From Pelagicoccus mobilis (GTDB lineage: Bacteria; Verrucomicrobiota; Verrucomicrobiia; Opitutales; Opitutaceae), in the NCBI RefSeq assembly GCF_016595505.1, contig NZ_JAENIL010000001.1, forward strand, positions 186,001 to 250,000: a DNA stretch of 64,000 nucleotides, written 5' to 3'. A program made the position numbers and the translations under genes. Positions 56,925 to 64,000 of the stretch are shown in pieces. A model generated the notes under the pieces. It saw nothing but the letters and a program-made list of their open reading frames with translations, was not told the origin of the DNA and did not search any database. The stretch's first letter is position 1; every line of letters begins with the position of its first letter.

Positions 56925-58067
56925 CTAGCGGCCTAGTTGGCTTTGGATTTCGGCAGTAATCGTTTTAATCAGATCTTCCGCGTCTGCTGTGCTAGCGGAG
57001 TCACTACCACTGCATCCGCAGGAGATGTCACAGGACGCACCATTGTTTGCACTGGTGAAGAAACCGGGGCGGAAGTCGGAGTTATCACAGAGTTCGCACT
57101 CCTTCCAGCTTTCACGCTTATCATCCATTCCTAGAGACTTACGGAGCTCGATGAGTGTCTTTGCTTCAGTCGCCTTGATCGGCTCGAGCGGTTTGCCAAG
57201 CATCGATGCCACCCAAACAGTCTTACAGTAGGACTCGGTGTTCTCCATCTTCCAGTAAGCGTCCTCGATGTCCTTGCCCCAGCAGATCACACCGTGGTTG
57301 ATCATGAGCACGGACATGTGATCGATTGCAGCAGTACCCACTTCTTCCGCATTCTCTGGAGAGCCAGGGGTACGGTATTCCGCCATGCCGATCTCGCCGA
57401 GGAAAACTTCCGCTTCTGGGATCAAGCATGTTGGTGGCTGGACCTTCGCTACTGCGTAAGCTGTCGCGTGTGGTGGGTGAGCGTGACAGCAGGCCTTTGC
57501 CTTGGGCTGACGCTTCATGATCGCCAAGTGAGTCATCGCCTCACTGGTACGCTTCAAACGACCTGCGATCTGATTACCATCAAGATCGATCAAAGCCATG
57601 TCGTCCGCCTTCATAAAGCCCTTACAGATAAGAGTTGGCGTACAAAGGACGAGATTGTCCCCAACACGAACAGTCAAGTTACCACCATTACCGTCTGTGT
57701 ATTCACGCTCCCACATGCGGCGTCCCATATCGGCCATGCGTTGGCGCACCGCGGTGATCTCTGGAGAGAAGTAGAAGGCACGAATTTCATCGCGAGTCTG
57801 CGGGTCCTTACCTTCCGTCCATCTGTACTCGTATTCAGGAATCACTGGCACGCCGAAGAGTTCGTGATCAGTCATCGTTGCGTTTCCTACAGGGGCAGCT
57901 GAAGCCGCTGCAGGTTTAGCAGCGGAGAACGATGAGACTGGGCTGCTACCCTTTTTGAGAAGGTCCTTCGCCGATGGCGTCAGGATTGTTCCGGCTGGGA
58001 TATCCGCAGCACCCTTCCCTTGCTTGATGAGAGCTTCGACATCACTTGCTGTGAGTACTTTTTTCAT
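56925..58067 (-). CDS. Class II (fuculose/rhamnulose-1-phosphate) aldolase of the microcompartment
   Basis: A 380-residue protein, about 150 longer than FucA/RhaD. The N-terminal about 75 residues contain [18 protein letters not shown], then [18 protein letters not shown] and an Ala/Ser/Pro linker, as on other microcompartment cargo. The aldolase domain (about 75-315) has [13 protein letters not shown], catalytic Glu in PEAEVFLGE-like sequence, zinc histidines in [13 protein letters not shown] and NHGVICWG. The C-terminus has cysteine-rich CELC and CDISCGC and a second amphipathic helix ([19 protein letters not shown]). It splits rhamnulose- or fuculose-1-phosphate into DHAP and L-lactaldehyde. 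Probably the missing RhaD partner of rhaA/rhaB at 21.7-24.4 kb. Confidence 0.88.
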   Translation of the reverse strand: MKKVLTASDVEALIKQGKGAADIPAGTILTPSAKDLLKKGSSPVSSFSAAKPAAASAAPVGNATMTDHELFGVPVIPEYEYRWTEGKDPQTRDEIRAFYFSPEITAVRQRMADMGRRMWEREYTDGNGGNLTVRVGDNLVLCTPTLICKGFMKADDMALIDLDGNQIAGRLKRTSEAMTHLAIMKRQPKAKACCHAHPPHATAYAVAKVQPPTCLIPEAEVFLGEIGMAEYRTPGSPENAEEVGTAAIDHMSVLMINHGVICWGKDIEDAYWKMENTESYCKTVWVASMLGKPLEPIKATEAKTLIELRKSLGMDDKRESWKECELCDNSDFRPGFFTSANNGASCDISCGCSGSDSASTADAEDLIKTITAEIQSQLGR

Positions 58068-58104
58068 AACAAATTCCGTGTGAGATGTTCTGTGTTCTTA
58101 AATT

Positions 58105-58401
58105 CTATTTCGTACCGAAGAAATTGATACGATCGACGATGAGCGCGCAGTATGAGTCGACTGGCGTACCATATGGAAGAGGAAGCATCGCCTCGCCCCC
58201 TTCCGTGAATCCTACGATGTCCCCTACTCCCGCACCGAGCTTGTCGTAAACAACAACGCTGGGTTCGCTTGAGGACTCCTTGCTTTCCGCATCCATGAAC
58301 TGGGCGCGGCTAAGTGGCTTAACCATCAACCAACGGGCACCCGCTAGGGCGTCCAAGGTTTGGCTGAGCACGACGCGTCCGACTACCTTGCCGAATCTCA
58401 C
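58105..58401 (-). CDS. BMC-P (EutN/CcmL) pentameric shell protein
   Basis: A 98-residue shell vertex protein. Its start codon is a GTG (58401) overlapping the stop of the preceding BMC-P gene as GTGA. The EutN/CcmL fold is recognisable: FGKVVGRVVLSQTLDALAGARWLMVKPL, then VVYDKLGAGVGDIVGFTEGGEA and the C-terminal VDSYCALIVDRINFF. Pentamers of this family close the corners of the icosahedral shell. It is the third BMC-P of the operon; three paralogues are normal for the PV-type locus. Confidence 0.9.
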   Translation of the reverse strand: MRFGKVVGRVVLSQTLDALAGARWLMVKPLSRAQFMDAESKESSSEPSVVVYDKLGAGVGDIVGFTEGGEAMLPLPYGTPVDSYCALIVDRINFFGTK

Positions 58402-58673
58402 GCGTCGCCTCCTTCTAGTTCGTCGACGATGCCCATCGAGATGTTACGCAATGGGGCTTCCTCGTCTTTAACATAAAGCTGTACGGCATCGCCGTCAGCG
58501 TTGATCAAAACCTGATCGCCATCACCCGCGCCAAGAAAGTCGGTCGTACCTACGATACGCCCTGTGCCGACGCCTTGGTCATCCAAGACTTCGCACAGGA
58601 GCAAACGGGCGCCATCCAAGCCAGGATGGCATACCGCTGCAGTTACGTTTCCGACTACTTGTCCTAAGATCAC
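58398..58673 (-). CDS. BMC-P (EutN/CcmL) pentameric shell protein
   Basis: A 91-residue vertex protein starting at GTG 58673, overlapping the aldehyde dehydrogenase stop (GTGA). It has LGQVVGNVTAAVCHPGLDGARLLLCEVLDDQGV followed by GTTDFLGAGDGDQVLINADGDAVQLYV, the signature of the family (strand 1, GAGxGDxV turn). Coupled translation with both neighbours probably keeps vertex protein amounts in fixed ratio with the enzyme. Confidence 0.9.
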   Translation of the reverse strand: MILGQVVGNVTAAVCHPGLDGARLLLCEVLDDQGVGTGRIVGTTDFLGAGDGDQVLINADGDAVQLYVKDEEAPLRNISMGIVDELEGGDA

Positions 58674-60112
58674 CGGATGATGTTCAGGTTGTTCACCATC
58701 ACGCAGCGACGTTTGCGCGTGAAAGTCTGAGTAGTAACGATGCCTTCGCCAGTCGTCGTCGCGATGGAGAAGTTGGAGTAACCATGGCCACCCATTCCGA
58801 GACCGGCGATGCTAGCGCCATTCTTAACGAAAAGCGTACAGTCCATCTTCTGGCCCATCTTGGTGAGGTTATCCAAATTCTTGGAGTGCATGATCGCGGA
58901 GTGGCGGTAGCCGTGTTCCGACTGGTAGGCCATCTCGATCGCCTCATCGACGTCACGAGCACGGACAACCGGGATCATCGGCATCATCTGCTCTTCCTCG
59001 ACGAACGGGCAATCACCTGGGCACTCACCGAAGACAACTTCAGTACCGGCTGGAGCGCTTGAACCTGCGACCTTAGCGAGAACAGTTGCGTCCGCGCCAA
59101 CGTAGTCGCGATTCAATACAGGGTGCGAGCAACCTCCGCCGTCTTCCTTGTAAGTGAACACTTCGCTAGCGAGCTTCTTCACGTTTTCCTTTGGCAGGAA
59201 GTGAGCGCCAGCACGCTTGAAGGCTTCGACGAACTGCGAGTAAACCGAGTCGACTACGAAGACTTGTTTCTCACCGATACAGAGCAGGTTGTTGTCGAAC
59301 CCACCACCGAGGATGATATCGCGAGCCGCCTTATCGAGATCCGCTGTTTCGTCTACTACGACCGGTGGATTCCCAGGACCCGCGCAAATCGCGCGCTTGC
59401 CGCTTTGCATCGCTGCATTCACGACCGCTGGACCGCCAGTAACACACATCAAGTCGATTTCCGAAGATGCGCAAAGGTCGTTGAAGGAGTCGAGCGTTGG
59501 CTTCTCGATGATCGTCACCAAGTTTGCGATACCCGTCTTGCGATAGATCGCTTCGTTGAAGTAAGCGACCGCATCGGCAGCACAGGCAGCACCACCTGGG
59601 TGAGCGTTGAAAACAACACCGTTACCCGCAGCTACCATGCTCACGATGTTACCAGAGATGGTTGGGATGGAGTGAGTGACAGGAGTGATCGCGGCGATGA
59701 CGCCAAATGGAGCGTATTCCTCCATCATGATCCCGTTGTCACCACTGAGGCTGTACGGGTTGAGCCACTCGATACCTGGAATATCCTTAATACCGTGAAG
59801 CTTCGCGATCTTGTGATCGAGGCGACCGATCTGAGTTTCCGCGAACTCGAGCTTACCCCACTCGTCCGCCTTCTCGCTACAAATGCTCTTAACGAGGTCG
59901 ATGATCTCGACGCGGGTAGCGATGCCCTTCTCGCGCAGCTGGGCTTGGCCCTGTTGAGCGGCTTGAGCGGCTTGCTCCGCGGTATCGAAAACACCCATAC
60001 GCTTGGAGGATGCAGAAACGATGGCGGGAGCTGCGACGCTGCCATTTACGTTTTCCTCCTTAATCTTGGCGAGCACTTCACTCACCACTGCTGAAATGAT
60101 CTGCTGATTCAT
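58670..60112 (-). CDS. CoA-acylating aldehyde dehydrogenase (PduP/EutE-like) of the microcompartment
   Basis: A 480-residue protein. Residues 1-20 (NQQIISAVVSEVLAKIKEE) form an amphipathic encapsulation helix, followed by a linker (about 21-38). The core has PFGVIAAITPVTHSIPT, GNGVVFNAHPGG, TGGPAVVNAAM and catalytic Cys278 in NNLLCIGEKQ, and C-terminal GLGMGGHGYSNFSIATTTGEG. It converts an aldehyde (L-lactaldehyde in this pathway) plus CoA and NAD+ to the acyl-CoA (lactyl-CoA) and NADH. Its ATG overlaps the BMC-P stop by one base (TAATG) and its stop overlaps the next BMC-P start. A GTG-type cluster of couplings locks it to the three vertex genes. Confidence 0.92.
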   Translation of the reverse strand: MNQQIISAVVSEVLAKIKEENVNGSVAAPAIVSASSKRMGVFDTAEQAAQAAQQGQAQLREKGIATRVEIIDLVKSICSEKADEWGKLEFAETQIGRLDHKIAKLHGIKDIPGIEWLNPYSLSGDNGIMMEEYAPFGVIAAITPVTHSIPTISGNIVSMVAAGNGVVFNAHPGGAACAADAVAYFNEAIYRKTGIANLVTIIEKPTLDSFNDLCASSEIDLMCVTGGPAVVNAAMQSGKRAICAGPGNPPVVVDETADLDKAARDIILGGGFDNNLLCIGEKQVFVVDSVYSQFVEAFKRAGAHFLPKENVKKLASEVFTYKEDGGGCSHPVLNRDYVGADATVLAKVAGSSAPAGTEVVFGECPGDCPFVEEEQMMPMIPVVRARDVDEAIEMAYQSEHGYRHSAIMHSKNLDNLTKMGQKMDCTLFVKNGASIAGLGMGGHGYSNFSIATTTGEGIVTTQTFTRKRRCVMVNNLNIIR

Positions 60113-60426
60113 TATTTATTTCCGCTTTGATAGGTCTCTTCGCCCAGCACGCTGACCGAGTCCACAATCCCCACGATCGACGCGTCGACTGGCACAGCCT
60201 TCAGGCCTTCGACCTGACGTGCAGAGCTGCCCTGCACGAAGAGGACTACCTCTCCGGTACCAGCCCCGAGCGTATCTATCGCGACGATCGTCTGGCTTCC
60301 TTCGATGAAAGCCTTCGGATTGTCGGGATCCGCAAGCAGGGGGCGGAGCATGGCGAGTCGTCGACCGCGAAGAGTTTCCTCTTTCTTAGTCGCCACGACC
60401 TGGCCGATTACCTTTGCGACGAACAT
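60112..60426 (-). CDS. BMC-P (EutN/CcmL) pentameric shell protein
   Basis: A 104-residue vertex protein beginning FVAKVIGQVVATKKEETLRGRRLAMLRPL. It has QTIVAIDTLGAGTGEVVLFVQGSSARQVEG, the standard EutN/CcmL core, and a short charged tail. Its stop codon overlaps the aldehyde dehydrogenase start. It lies 12 bases downstream of a BMC-H gene. The first of three non-identical BMC-P genes in the operon. Confidence 0.92.
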   Translation of the reverse strand: MFVAKVIGQVVATKKEETLRGRRLAMLRPLLADPDNPKAFIEGSQTIVAIDTLGAGTGEVVLFVQGSSARQVEGLKAVPVDASIVGIVDSVSVLGEETYQSGNK

Positions 60427-60438
60427 GGCCTCGCGGTC

Positions 60439-60747
60439 CTATTTTGAAGTTCGGCGAGCAGGAGCAGCCTTAGCAGGTTTTGGGAGTACCGCAGCGACAC
60501 CTTCGCTTGGGCGAGCGATCACGTGAGCGCTCAATACTTCGCCAACCGCTTGAGCGGCTTCTACGCCAGACTCGATCGCAGCCTTAACTGCAGCGACGTT
60601 GCCCTCGACGGTTACGCTCACCATCGCGCTACCCACGTTCTTGACGGGACCAGCCACCTGTACGTCCGCAGCCTTGAGCATTGCGTCGGTGCCAGAGATG
60701 AGAGCGGTAAGACCTTTAGTTTCGAGAATTCCGATTGCCTGTTTCAT
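60439..60747 (-). CDS. BMC-H hexameric shell protein with basic C-terminal tail
   Basis: A 102-residue BMC domain protein. The core (AIGILETKGLTALISGTDAMLKAADV ... EGNVAAVKAAIESGVEAAQAVGEVLSAHVIARP) is the normal BMC-H fold; the pore loop appears as KNVGSAM. Unlike the two other BMC-H proteins here, it has a tail of about 20 residues rich in Ala, Pro, Lys and Arg (VLPKPAKAAPARRTSK). The tail may contact cargo, neighbouring hexamers or nucleic acid; that is inference. Located 45 bases after ackA. Confidence 0.92.
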   Translation of the reverse strand: MKQAIGILETKGLTALISGTDAMLKAADVQVAGPVKNVGSAMVSVTVEGNVAAVKAAIESGVEAAQAVGEVLSAHVIARPSEGVAAVLPKPAKAAPARRTSK

Positions 60748-60791
60748 GATAATAATTGCTTAAGATTTTTTGAGAGTTTCGTGAGATTGAT

Positions 60792-61976
60792 TCACTTGTT
60801 GTGAGATAGAAAACGACTGGTCTCGCGAGCGATCACGAGTTCCTCGTTGGCTGGGATCACGTAGACCTTGATCCGGCTGTCTTCCGCGCTGATGCAAGTT
60901 TCCTCACCCCGCGTGTTGGCGTTCTTTTCGAGATCGAGCTTGAGCCCGAGATCCTCGAGTCCTTGGCAAACACGTTCGCGTACTCCTGTATCGTTCTCGC
61001 CGATACCTGCCGTAAACACGAGAGCGTCGAGACCACCGAGCTGAAACATGTAGGAACCGACGTACTGACGGATTCCATACACGAGACTGTCGAGCGCGAG
61101 CTCCGCGTCCTTGTCCCCTGCTTCAACCGCTTCCCAAATGTCGCGCACGTCGTTGCTCTTCCCAGAAAGACCGAGCAAGCCGGACTCCTTGGTAAGCTGA
61201 CGTTCAACTTCCTCGATGCTCAGTCCGAGCTTCTTCATGACGTAAGTCACCGCCATGGAATCGAGATCGCCGACGCGATTGTTTTGCGGAAGACCGCTTT
61301 GCGGGCTGAGGCCCATACTGGTATCGATGGCGACACCGTTCTTGATGCCAGTCACCGAGCTGCTTCCACCCAAATGGCAAGAAACAACACGCAGCGGCTG
61401 ACCTTCAAACGATTCGTGTCCGCCGACGTAGAGGTTACGCACGCGATCCGCGACATCCTCGCGACCGAGCAATTCCGCAGAACGCTCCGCCACGAACTTG
61501 TGGCTCGCGCCGTGGAATCCATTGCGACGCACGCCCGCTTCGTACCAAGCCTTTGGTACCGCGTAACGACGGCTCGCAGCAGAAGCCCACTGGTAGAATG
61601 CAGTTTCGTACAGAGCGACGAGCTGCGCCTTGGGCATCTCTTTCGCAAACTGTTCGATTCCGTTCGCATACGCCGGATTGTGAGCAGGAGCGAGTTCCGC
61701 AGAGGCGCGAAGGTCGGCCACTACACTTTCGTCCGCTGCCACGCAGCCAGTCTTCTCAAAGCCGAGAACAGTCTTGAAGCCAACCGCATCGATGGAGTCT
61801 ACCGAGTCGATGTGCCCTTCCGCCTGCATGGAGGAAAGCGCGTCACGAATAGTCGCTCCATAATCGGTCACGCGCTCGTATCCACCGCGAGCAACGAGCG
61901 AGAGCGAACTCTCATCGCCGTTGTACAGCGAGTACTTGAACGAGGTTGAACCTAGGTTAGCTACTAGAATCTTCAC
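60792..61976 (-). CDS. ackA: Acetate/propionate kinase family
   Basis: A 394-residue ASKHA-fold acyl-phosphate kinase starting at GTG 61976. Conserved pieces: LVANLGSTSFKYSLYN at the N-terminus, RNGFHGASHKFVAERSAELLG, VVSCHLGGSSSVTGIKNGVAIDTSMGLSPQSGLPQNNRVGDLDSM, VFTAGIGENDTGVRE, and the C-terminal VIPANEELVIARET. It transfers phosphate from acetyl-, propionyl- or, in this pathway, lactyl-phosphate to ADP. No encapsulation peptide is visible, which fits ATP production in the cytosol. It lies between BMC-H genes and next to PduL, its metabolic partner. Confidence 0.93.
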   Translation of the reverse strand: MKILVANLGSTSFKYSLYNGDESSLSLVARGGYERVTDYGATIRDALSSMQAEGHIDSVDSIDAVGFKTVLGFEKTGCVAADESVVADLRASAELAPAHNPAYANGIEQFAKEMPKAQLVALYETAFYQWASAASRRYAVPKAWYEAGVRRNGFHGASHKFVAERSAELLGREDVADRVRNLYVGGHESFEGQPLRVVSCHLGGSSSVTGIKNGVAIDTSMGLSPQSGLPQNNRVGDLDSMAVTYVMKKLGLSIEEVERQLTKESGLLGLSGKSNDVRDIWEAVEAGDKDAELALDSLVYGIRQYVGSYMFQLGGLDALVFTAGIGENDTGVRERVCQGLEDLGLKLDLEKNANTRGEETCISAEDSRIKVYVIPANEELVIARETSRFLSHNK

Positions 61977-62017
61977 GCGAAATGAGGAGAGGATTAATCG
62001 TATCTACGAACTGGTTA

Positions 62018-62296
62018 CTAACCAATGAAGCTACCGAGCTTGCCGAGATCTTCGTGAGGACGAGCGATCACTTGTACGGATACAACTTCGCCGATACGGG
62101 AAGCCGCTTCCGCGCCTGCGTCTACCGCTGCCTTGATGGAAGCGACGTCGCCAGTAAAGATGCCGCAAGCGAGACCGCTGCCAACCTTCTGCCAGCCCGT
62201 CATCTTGACGTCTGCAGACTTAAGAGCGACATCCGCCGCTTCGATAAGAGCAACGAGGCCCTTTGTTTCGATCATTCCGAGTGCTTGTGAAGCCAT
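62018..62296 (-). CDS. BMC-H hexameric shell protein
   Basis: A 92-residue protein with a single BMC domain: ALGMIETKGLVALIEAADVALKSADV, pore loop KVGSGL, and GDVASIKAAVDAGAEAASRIGEVVSVQVIARPH at the C-terminal end. It is similar to but clearly different from the BMC-H proteins at 62347 and 60439. It forms hexameric tiles of the shell facets. It follows the first BMC-H gene by 50 bases and precedes ackA by 41. Confidence 0.95.
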   Translation of the reverse strand: MASQALGMIETKGLVALIEAADVALKSADVKMTGWQKVGSGLACGIFTGDVASIKAAVDAGAEAASRIGEVVSVQVIARPHEDLGKLGSFIG

Positions 62297-62346
62297 GTGT
62301 ATAATTCTCTTTTTAAAAGGTTATCTGAAAACCGCGTTGGCCGAGA

Positions 62347-62616
62347 CTAGAAGTCGAACTGCTTGAGCAGATCGCCGTGAGGACGCGCGATGATGTTAGA
62401 GCTAACGAGCTCTCCTACTCGGCTGGCCGCTTCCGCGCCTGCCTCAACTGCAGCCTTAACGCTGCCAACATCGCCCTTGACGATGACTGTCAGAAAACCA
62501 GCGCCGATTTGCACCTGCTTAACGATTTCTACGCCAGCAGCCTTAGCCATTGCGTCGCTTGCTTCGACACTACCGACGAAGCCCTTGGTTTCTATGGTTC
62601 CGATTGATTCACTCAT
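62347..62616 (-). CDS. BMC-H hexameric shell protein
   Basis: An 89-residue single-BMC-domain protein: SIGTIETKGFVGSVEASDAMAKAAGV, pore loop QIGAGF, GDVGSVKAAVEAGAEAASRVGELVSSNIIARPH. It is the most upstream shell gene in the operon, right after pduL. Its different pore loop from the other two BMC-H proteins (QIGAGF versus KVGSGL and NVGSAM) suggests the facets can be built from tiles with different permeability. Confidence 0.95.
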   Translation of the reverse strand: MSESIGTIETKGFVGSVEASDAMAKAAGVEIVKQVQIGAGFLTVIVKGDVGSVKAAVEAGAEAASRVGELVSSNIIARPHGDLLKQFDF

Positions 62617-62664
62617 GATTTTATGGGTTAATTTTTCGTAGTTATAAACTGATTACAGATTGGA

Positions 62665-63336
62665 TTAGCTTTTCTTGAGTTCGCAGGGAGTGTTCTCGCT
62701 CAAACCGCAGGCATTGCCTTCATCGGTGTCGAGGTGTACCTCCAACTTAAAGTCTGGGTGAACGCGCACAAAAACGCGGTCGAAGGTCAGACCACATTCG
62801 CCATGCACCTTGAGCTGCATGAAATCCTTGTCCTTCACGCCGTAGTGCTCCGCGTCTTCCGGAGACATGTGCACGTGGATCGCGGCACGGATCACACCTT
62901 CATCGAGCTTGAGGTAGCCTTTTGGCCCCATCAACATGCAGCCTGGCGTGCCAGCGATGTCGCCCGAGTTGCGGACCGGCACATCAAAACCGAGGGCACG
63001 CGCATCAGTGTAGGCGATTTCGACTTGGTTGAAATCGCGACAAGGACCGAGGATACGAAGGTTGGAAATGATGCGGCTGCGAGGACCGATCAGCGTCACT
63101 GCCTCCTCCGCTGCATACTGGCCATCTTGATAAAGCCACTTCTTAGGAGTGAGCTGGTGGCCCTTACCAAAGAGAATCTCAACCGCTTCCTGCGTCAGGT
63201 GGCAGTGGCGAGCGCTGATGTTAACCAGCAGTTTATTGGGAGCAGACGAAGCCTTGGACCCGTCCAATCCCAGCTGGCGATAGACGCTTTGCCGGACAAG
63301 ATCCTCGATTGATTTAGAAATTTGGGTACTTTGCAT
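62665..63336 (-). CDS. pduL: PduL-type phosphate propanoyltransferase of the microcompartment
   Basis: A 223-residue phosphotransacylase. Residues about 5-24 form an encapsulation helix (ISKSIEDLVRQSVYRQLGL). The PduL zinc-binding motifs are visible: VNISARHCHLT (near residue 40) and RAAIHVHMSPEDAE (near 155), plus the RNSGDIAGTPGCML segment. It exchanges CoA for phosphate on acyl-CoA (lactyl-CoA here) and returns CoA for the aldehyde dehydrogenase inside the shell. It is the first gene of the operon, divergent from the DeoR regulator. Confidence 0.93.
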   Translation of the reverse strand: MQSTQISKSIEDLVRQSVYRQLGLDGSKASSAPNKLLVNISARHCHLTQEAVEILFGKGHQLTPKKWLYQDGQYAAEEAVTLIGPRSRIISNLRILGPCRDFNQVEIAYTDARALGFDVPVRNSGDIAGTPGCMLMGPKGYLKLDEGVIRAAIHVHMSPEDAEHYGVKDKDFMQLKVHGECGLTFDRVFVRVHPDFKLEVHLDTDEGNACGLSENTPCELKKS

Positions 63337-63446
63337 GCTGAAAAAGTGGGAACCGATGTGGTTTTATCTTTGGTTTTGTTGCTTTTTCTTTGACGAATCA
63401 ATCATTAAATCCAAATTAACCAACATAATCACAGATTTTTCCACAA
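63337..63446. promoter_or_regulatory. Divergent promoter of the microcompartment operon and deoR-type regulator
   Basis: 110 bases between divergent genes, AT-rich throughout. Two direct TGGTTTT repeats (63359-63365 and 63371-63377) are 12 bases apart. On the other side CAAATTAACCAAC (about 63413-63423) is a partial inverted counterpart. DeoR-type repressors often bind such short repeats, so these are candidate operators. Confidence 0.4.
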
Positions 63447-64000
63447 ATGATCGCCGCAACTAGACACCAAGCAATCCTCGACCAGATAGAAAAAGAAGGC
63501 GGTGTACGCACGGTTGAGCTCGCTCAGCAGCTCAATGTAACCGACGAAACGATCCGCCGCGATCTGGAGAAACTGGAAAAGGAAGATCGCCTCCGCCGTA
63601 CTCACGGCGGGGCTGTCGCGGCGCAGCAATTAATAAAGGACCGCTCGTTTGAAGAACGCAGCATCCAGAACATAGAACCGAAGCAGCTCATATCCAAGGC
63701 TGCCGCTCAGCTGGTAAACCCGGGCGACCGTATATTCATAGACGCCAGCTCCACCGCTCTCCAGCTGGCTACGCACCCGCAGGCACTCTCCGGAACGACC
63801 GTGATTACCAACTCTGCATTGGTACTCAGCGAGTTATCTGGATATCCGGAGATTGAAGTTATCCTCTCCGGGGGCGTTCTCGACCGCCAATCACACTCCT
63901 TTATCGGGCCAGCTGCCATCGCCACACTCCGCCGCTACCGTATCGACAAAGCCTTCTTTTCAGGCAACGGCATCGACGAAATCCGCGGAGTCAGCGAGGT
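63447..64000 (+). CDS. DeoR-family transcriptional regulator (partial, runs off the window)
   Basis: The ATG at 63447 opens a frame running to the window end (184 codons visible). Residues about 5-57 are the DeoR HTH (RHQAILDQIEKEGGVRTVEL, VTDETIRRDLEKLEKE, RRTHGGAV). From about 75 on, the sugar-isomerase-like effector domain begins (ISKAAAQLVNPGDRIFIDASSTALQLA, TVITNSALVLSEL, VILSGGVLDRQSHSFIGPAAIATLRRYRIDKAFFSGNGID). The effector is likely a sugar phosphate of the pathway. A divergent DeoR regulator is a regular part of PV-type microcompartment loci. Confidence 0.92.
   Translation, partial: MIAATRHQAILDQIEKEGGVRTVELAQQLNVTDETIRRDLEKLEKEDRLRRTHGGAVAAQQLIKDRSFEERSIQNIEPKQLISKAAAQLVNPGDRIFIDASSTALQLATHPQALSGTTVITNSALVLSELSGYPEIEVILSGGVLDRQSHSFIGPAAIATLRRYRIDKAFFSGNGIDEIRGVSE

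Noticed and set aside
59123-60094. 323-codon plus-strand frame
   Set aside because: Antisense to the microcompartment aldehyde dehydrogenase; no domain visible.

Overview
The window looks like chromosomal DNA of a marine, polysaccharide-degrading member of the Verrucomicrobiota, most likely class Opitutae. Three things suggest this. The TonB-dependent receptors carry the verrucomicrobial 'ELSPFxV...GYxAxxxxxGSR' N-terminal signature and no SusD partner is present. A Planctomycetes-Verrucomicrobia (PV) type bacterial microcompartment is present. Sulfatases, two-domain sensor kinases with beta-propeller sensors and SSS symporters are abundant, and Shine-Dalgarno sequences are weak. The phylum is fairly safe; genus is not resolved. 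No tRNA, rRNA, CRISPR array or transposase gene was seen.

Layout, left to right. 1-5.5 kb holds the tail of a sulfatase, a secreted esterase-like protein, two secreted carbohydrate-binding-like proteins, and an NCS1-type permease followed by an overlooked 59-residue membrane protein (3846-4025). 5.8-9.6 kb is a hybrid sensor kinase without a DNA-binding output. 9.65-17.9 kb is a five-gene minus-strand operon: beta-helix lipoprotein, 2-hydroxyacid dehydrogenase, SSS symporter, sugar isomerase/epimerase and cytoplasmic GH2. 18-25.4 kb holds a siderophore-type TonB receptor, a divergent LacI regulator, rhamnulokinase, L-rhamnose isomerase and a divergent AraC activator. 25.5-31.7 kb holds a secreted GH2 beta-galactosidase and a sulfatase-LacI operon. 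32-47 kb holds two giant paralogous TonB receptors, an SSS symporter, a cytochrome c/FG-GAP protein and a full hybrid two-component system divergent from the second receptor. 47-54 kb is mixed: two Tat-exported Gfo/Idh/MocA oxidoreductases, a YdcF-like protein, an esterase, dgkA, gpsA and a decayed XylR-type regulator.

54.4-64 kb is the highlight: a complete microcompartment operon on the minus strand, read from a divergent DeoR regulator. In transcription order it encodes PduL phosphotransacylase, two BMC-H shell proteins, acetate kinase, a third BMC-H, a BMC-P, CoA-acylating aldehyde dehydrogenase, two more BMC-P, a class II aldolase, malate dehydrogenase and an alcohol dehydrogenase with an apparent N-terminal encapsulation peptide.

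How the genes fit together (inference from known families). Sulfatases, lyase-like and GH2 enzymes depolymerise a sulfated, deoxysugar-rich polysaccharide. TonB receptors and SSS/NCS1 carriers import the products. RhaA and RhaB (21.7-24.4 kb) convert L-rhamnose to rhamnulose-1-phosphate. The only aldolase in the window is in the microcompartment, so lactaldehyde would be released inside the shell. There it can be oxidised to lactyl-CoA, converted to lactyl-phosphate and lactate with ATP gain, while the tagged alcohol dehydrogenase can recycle NADH by making 1,2-propanediol.
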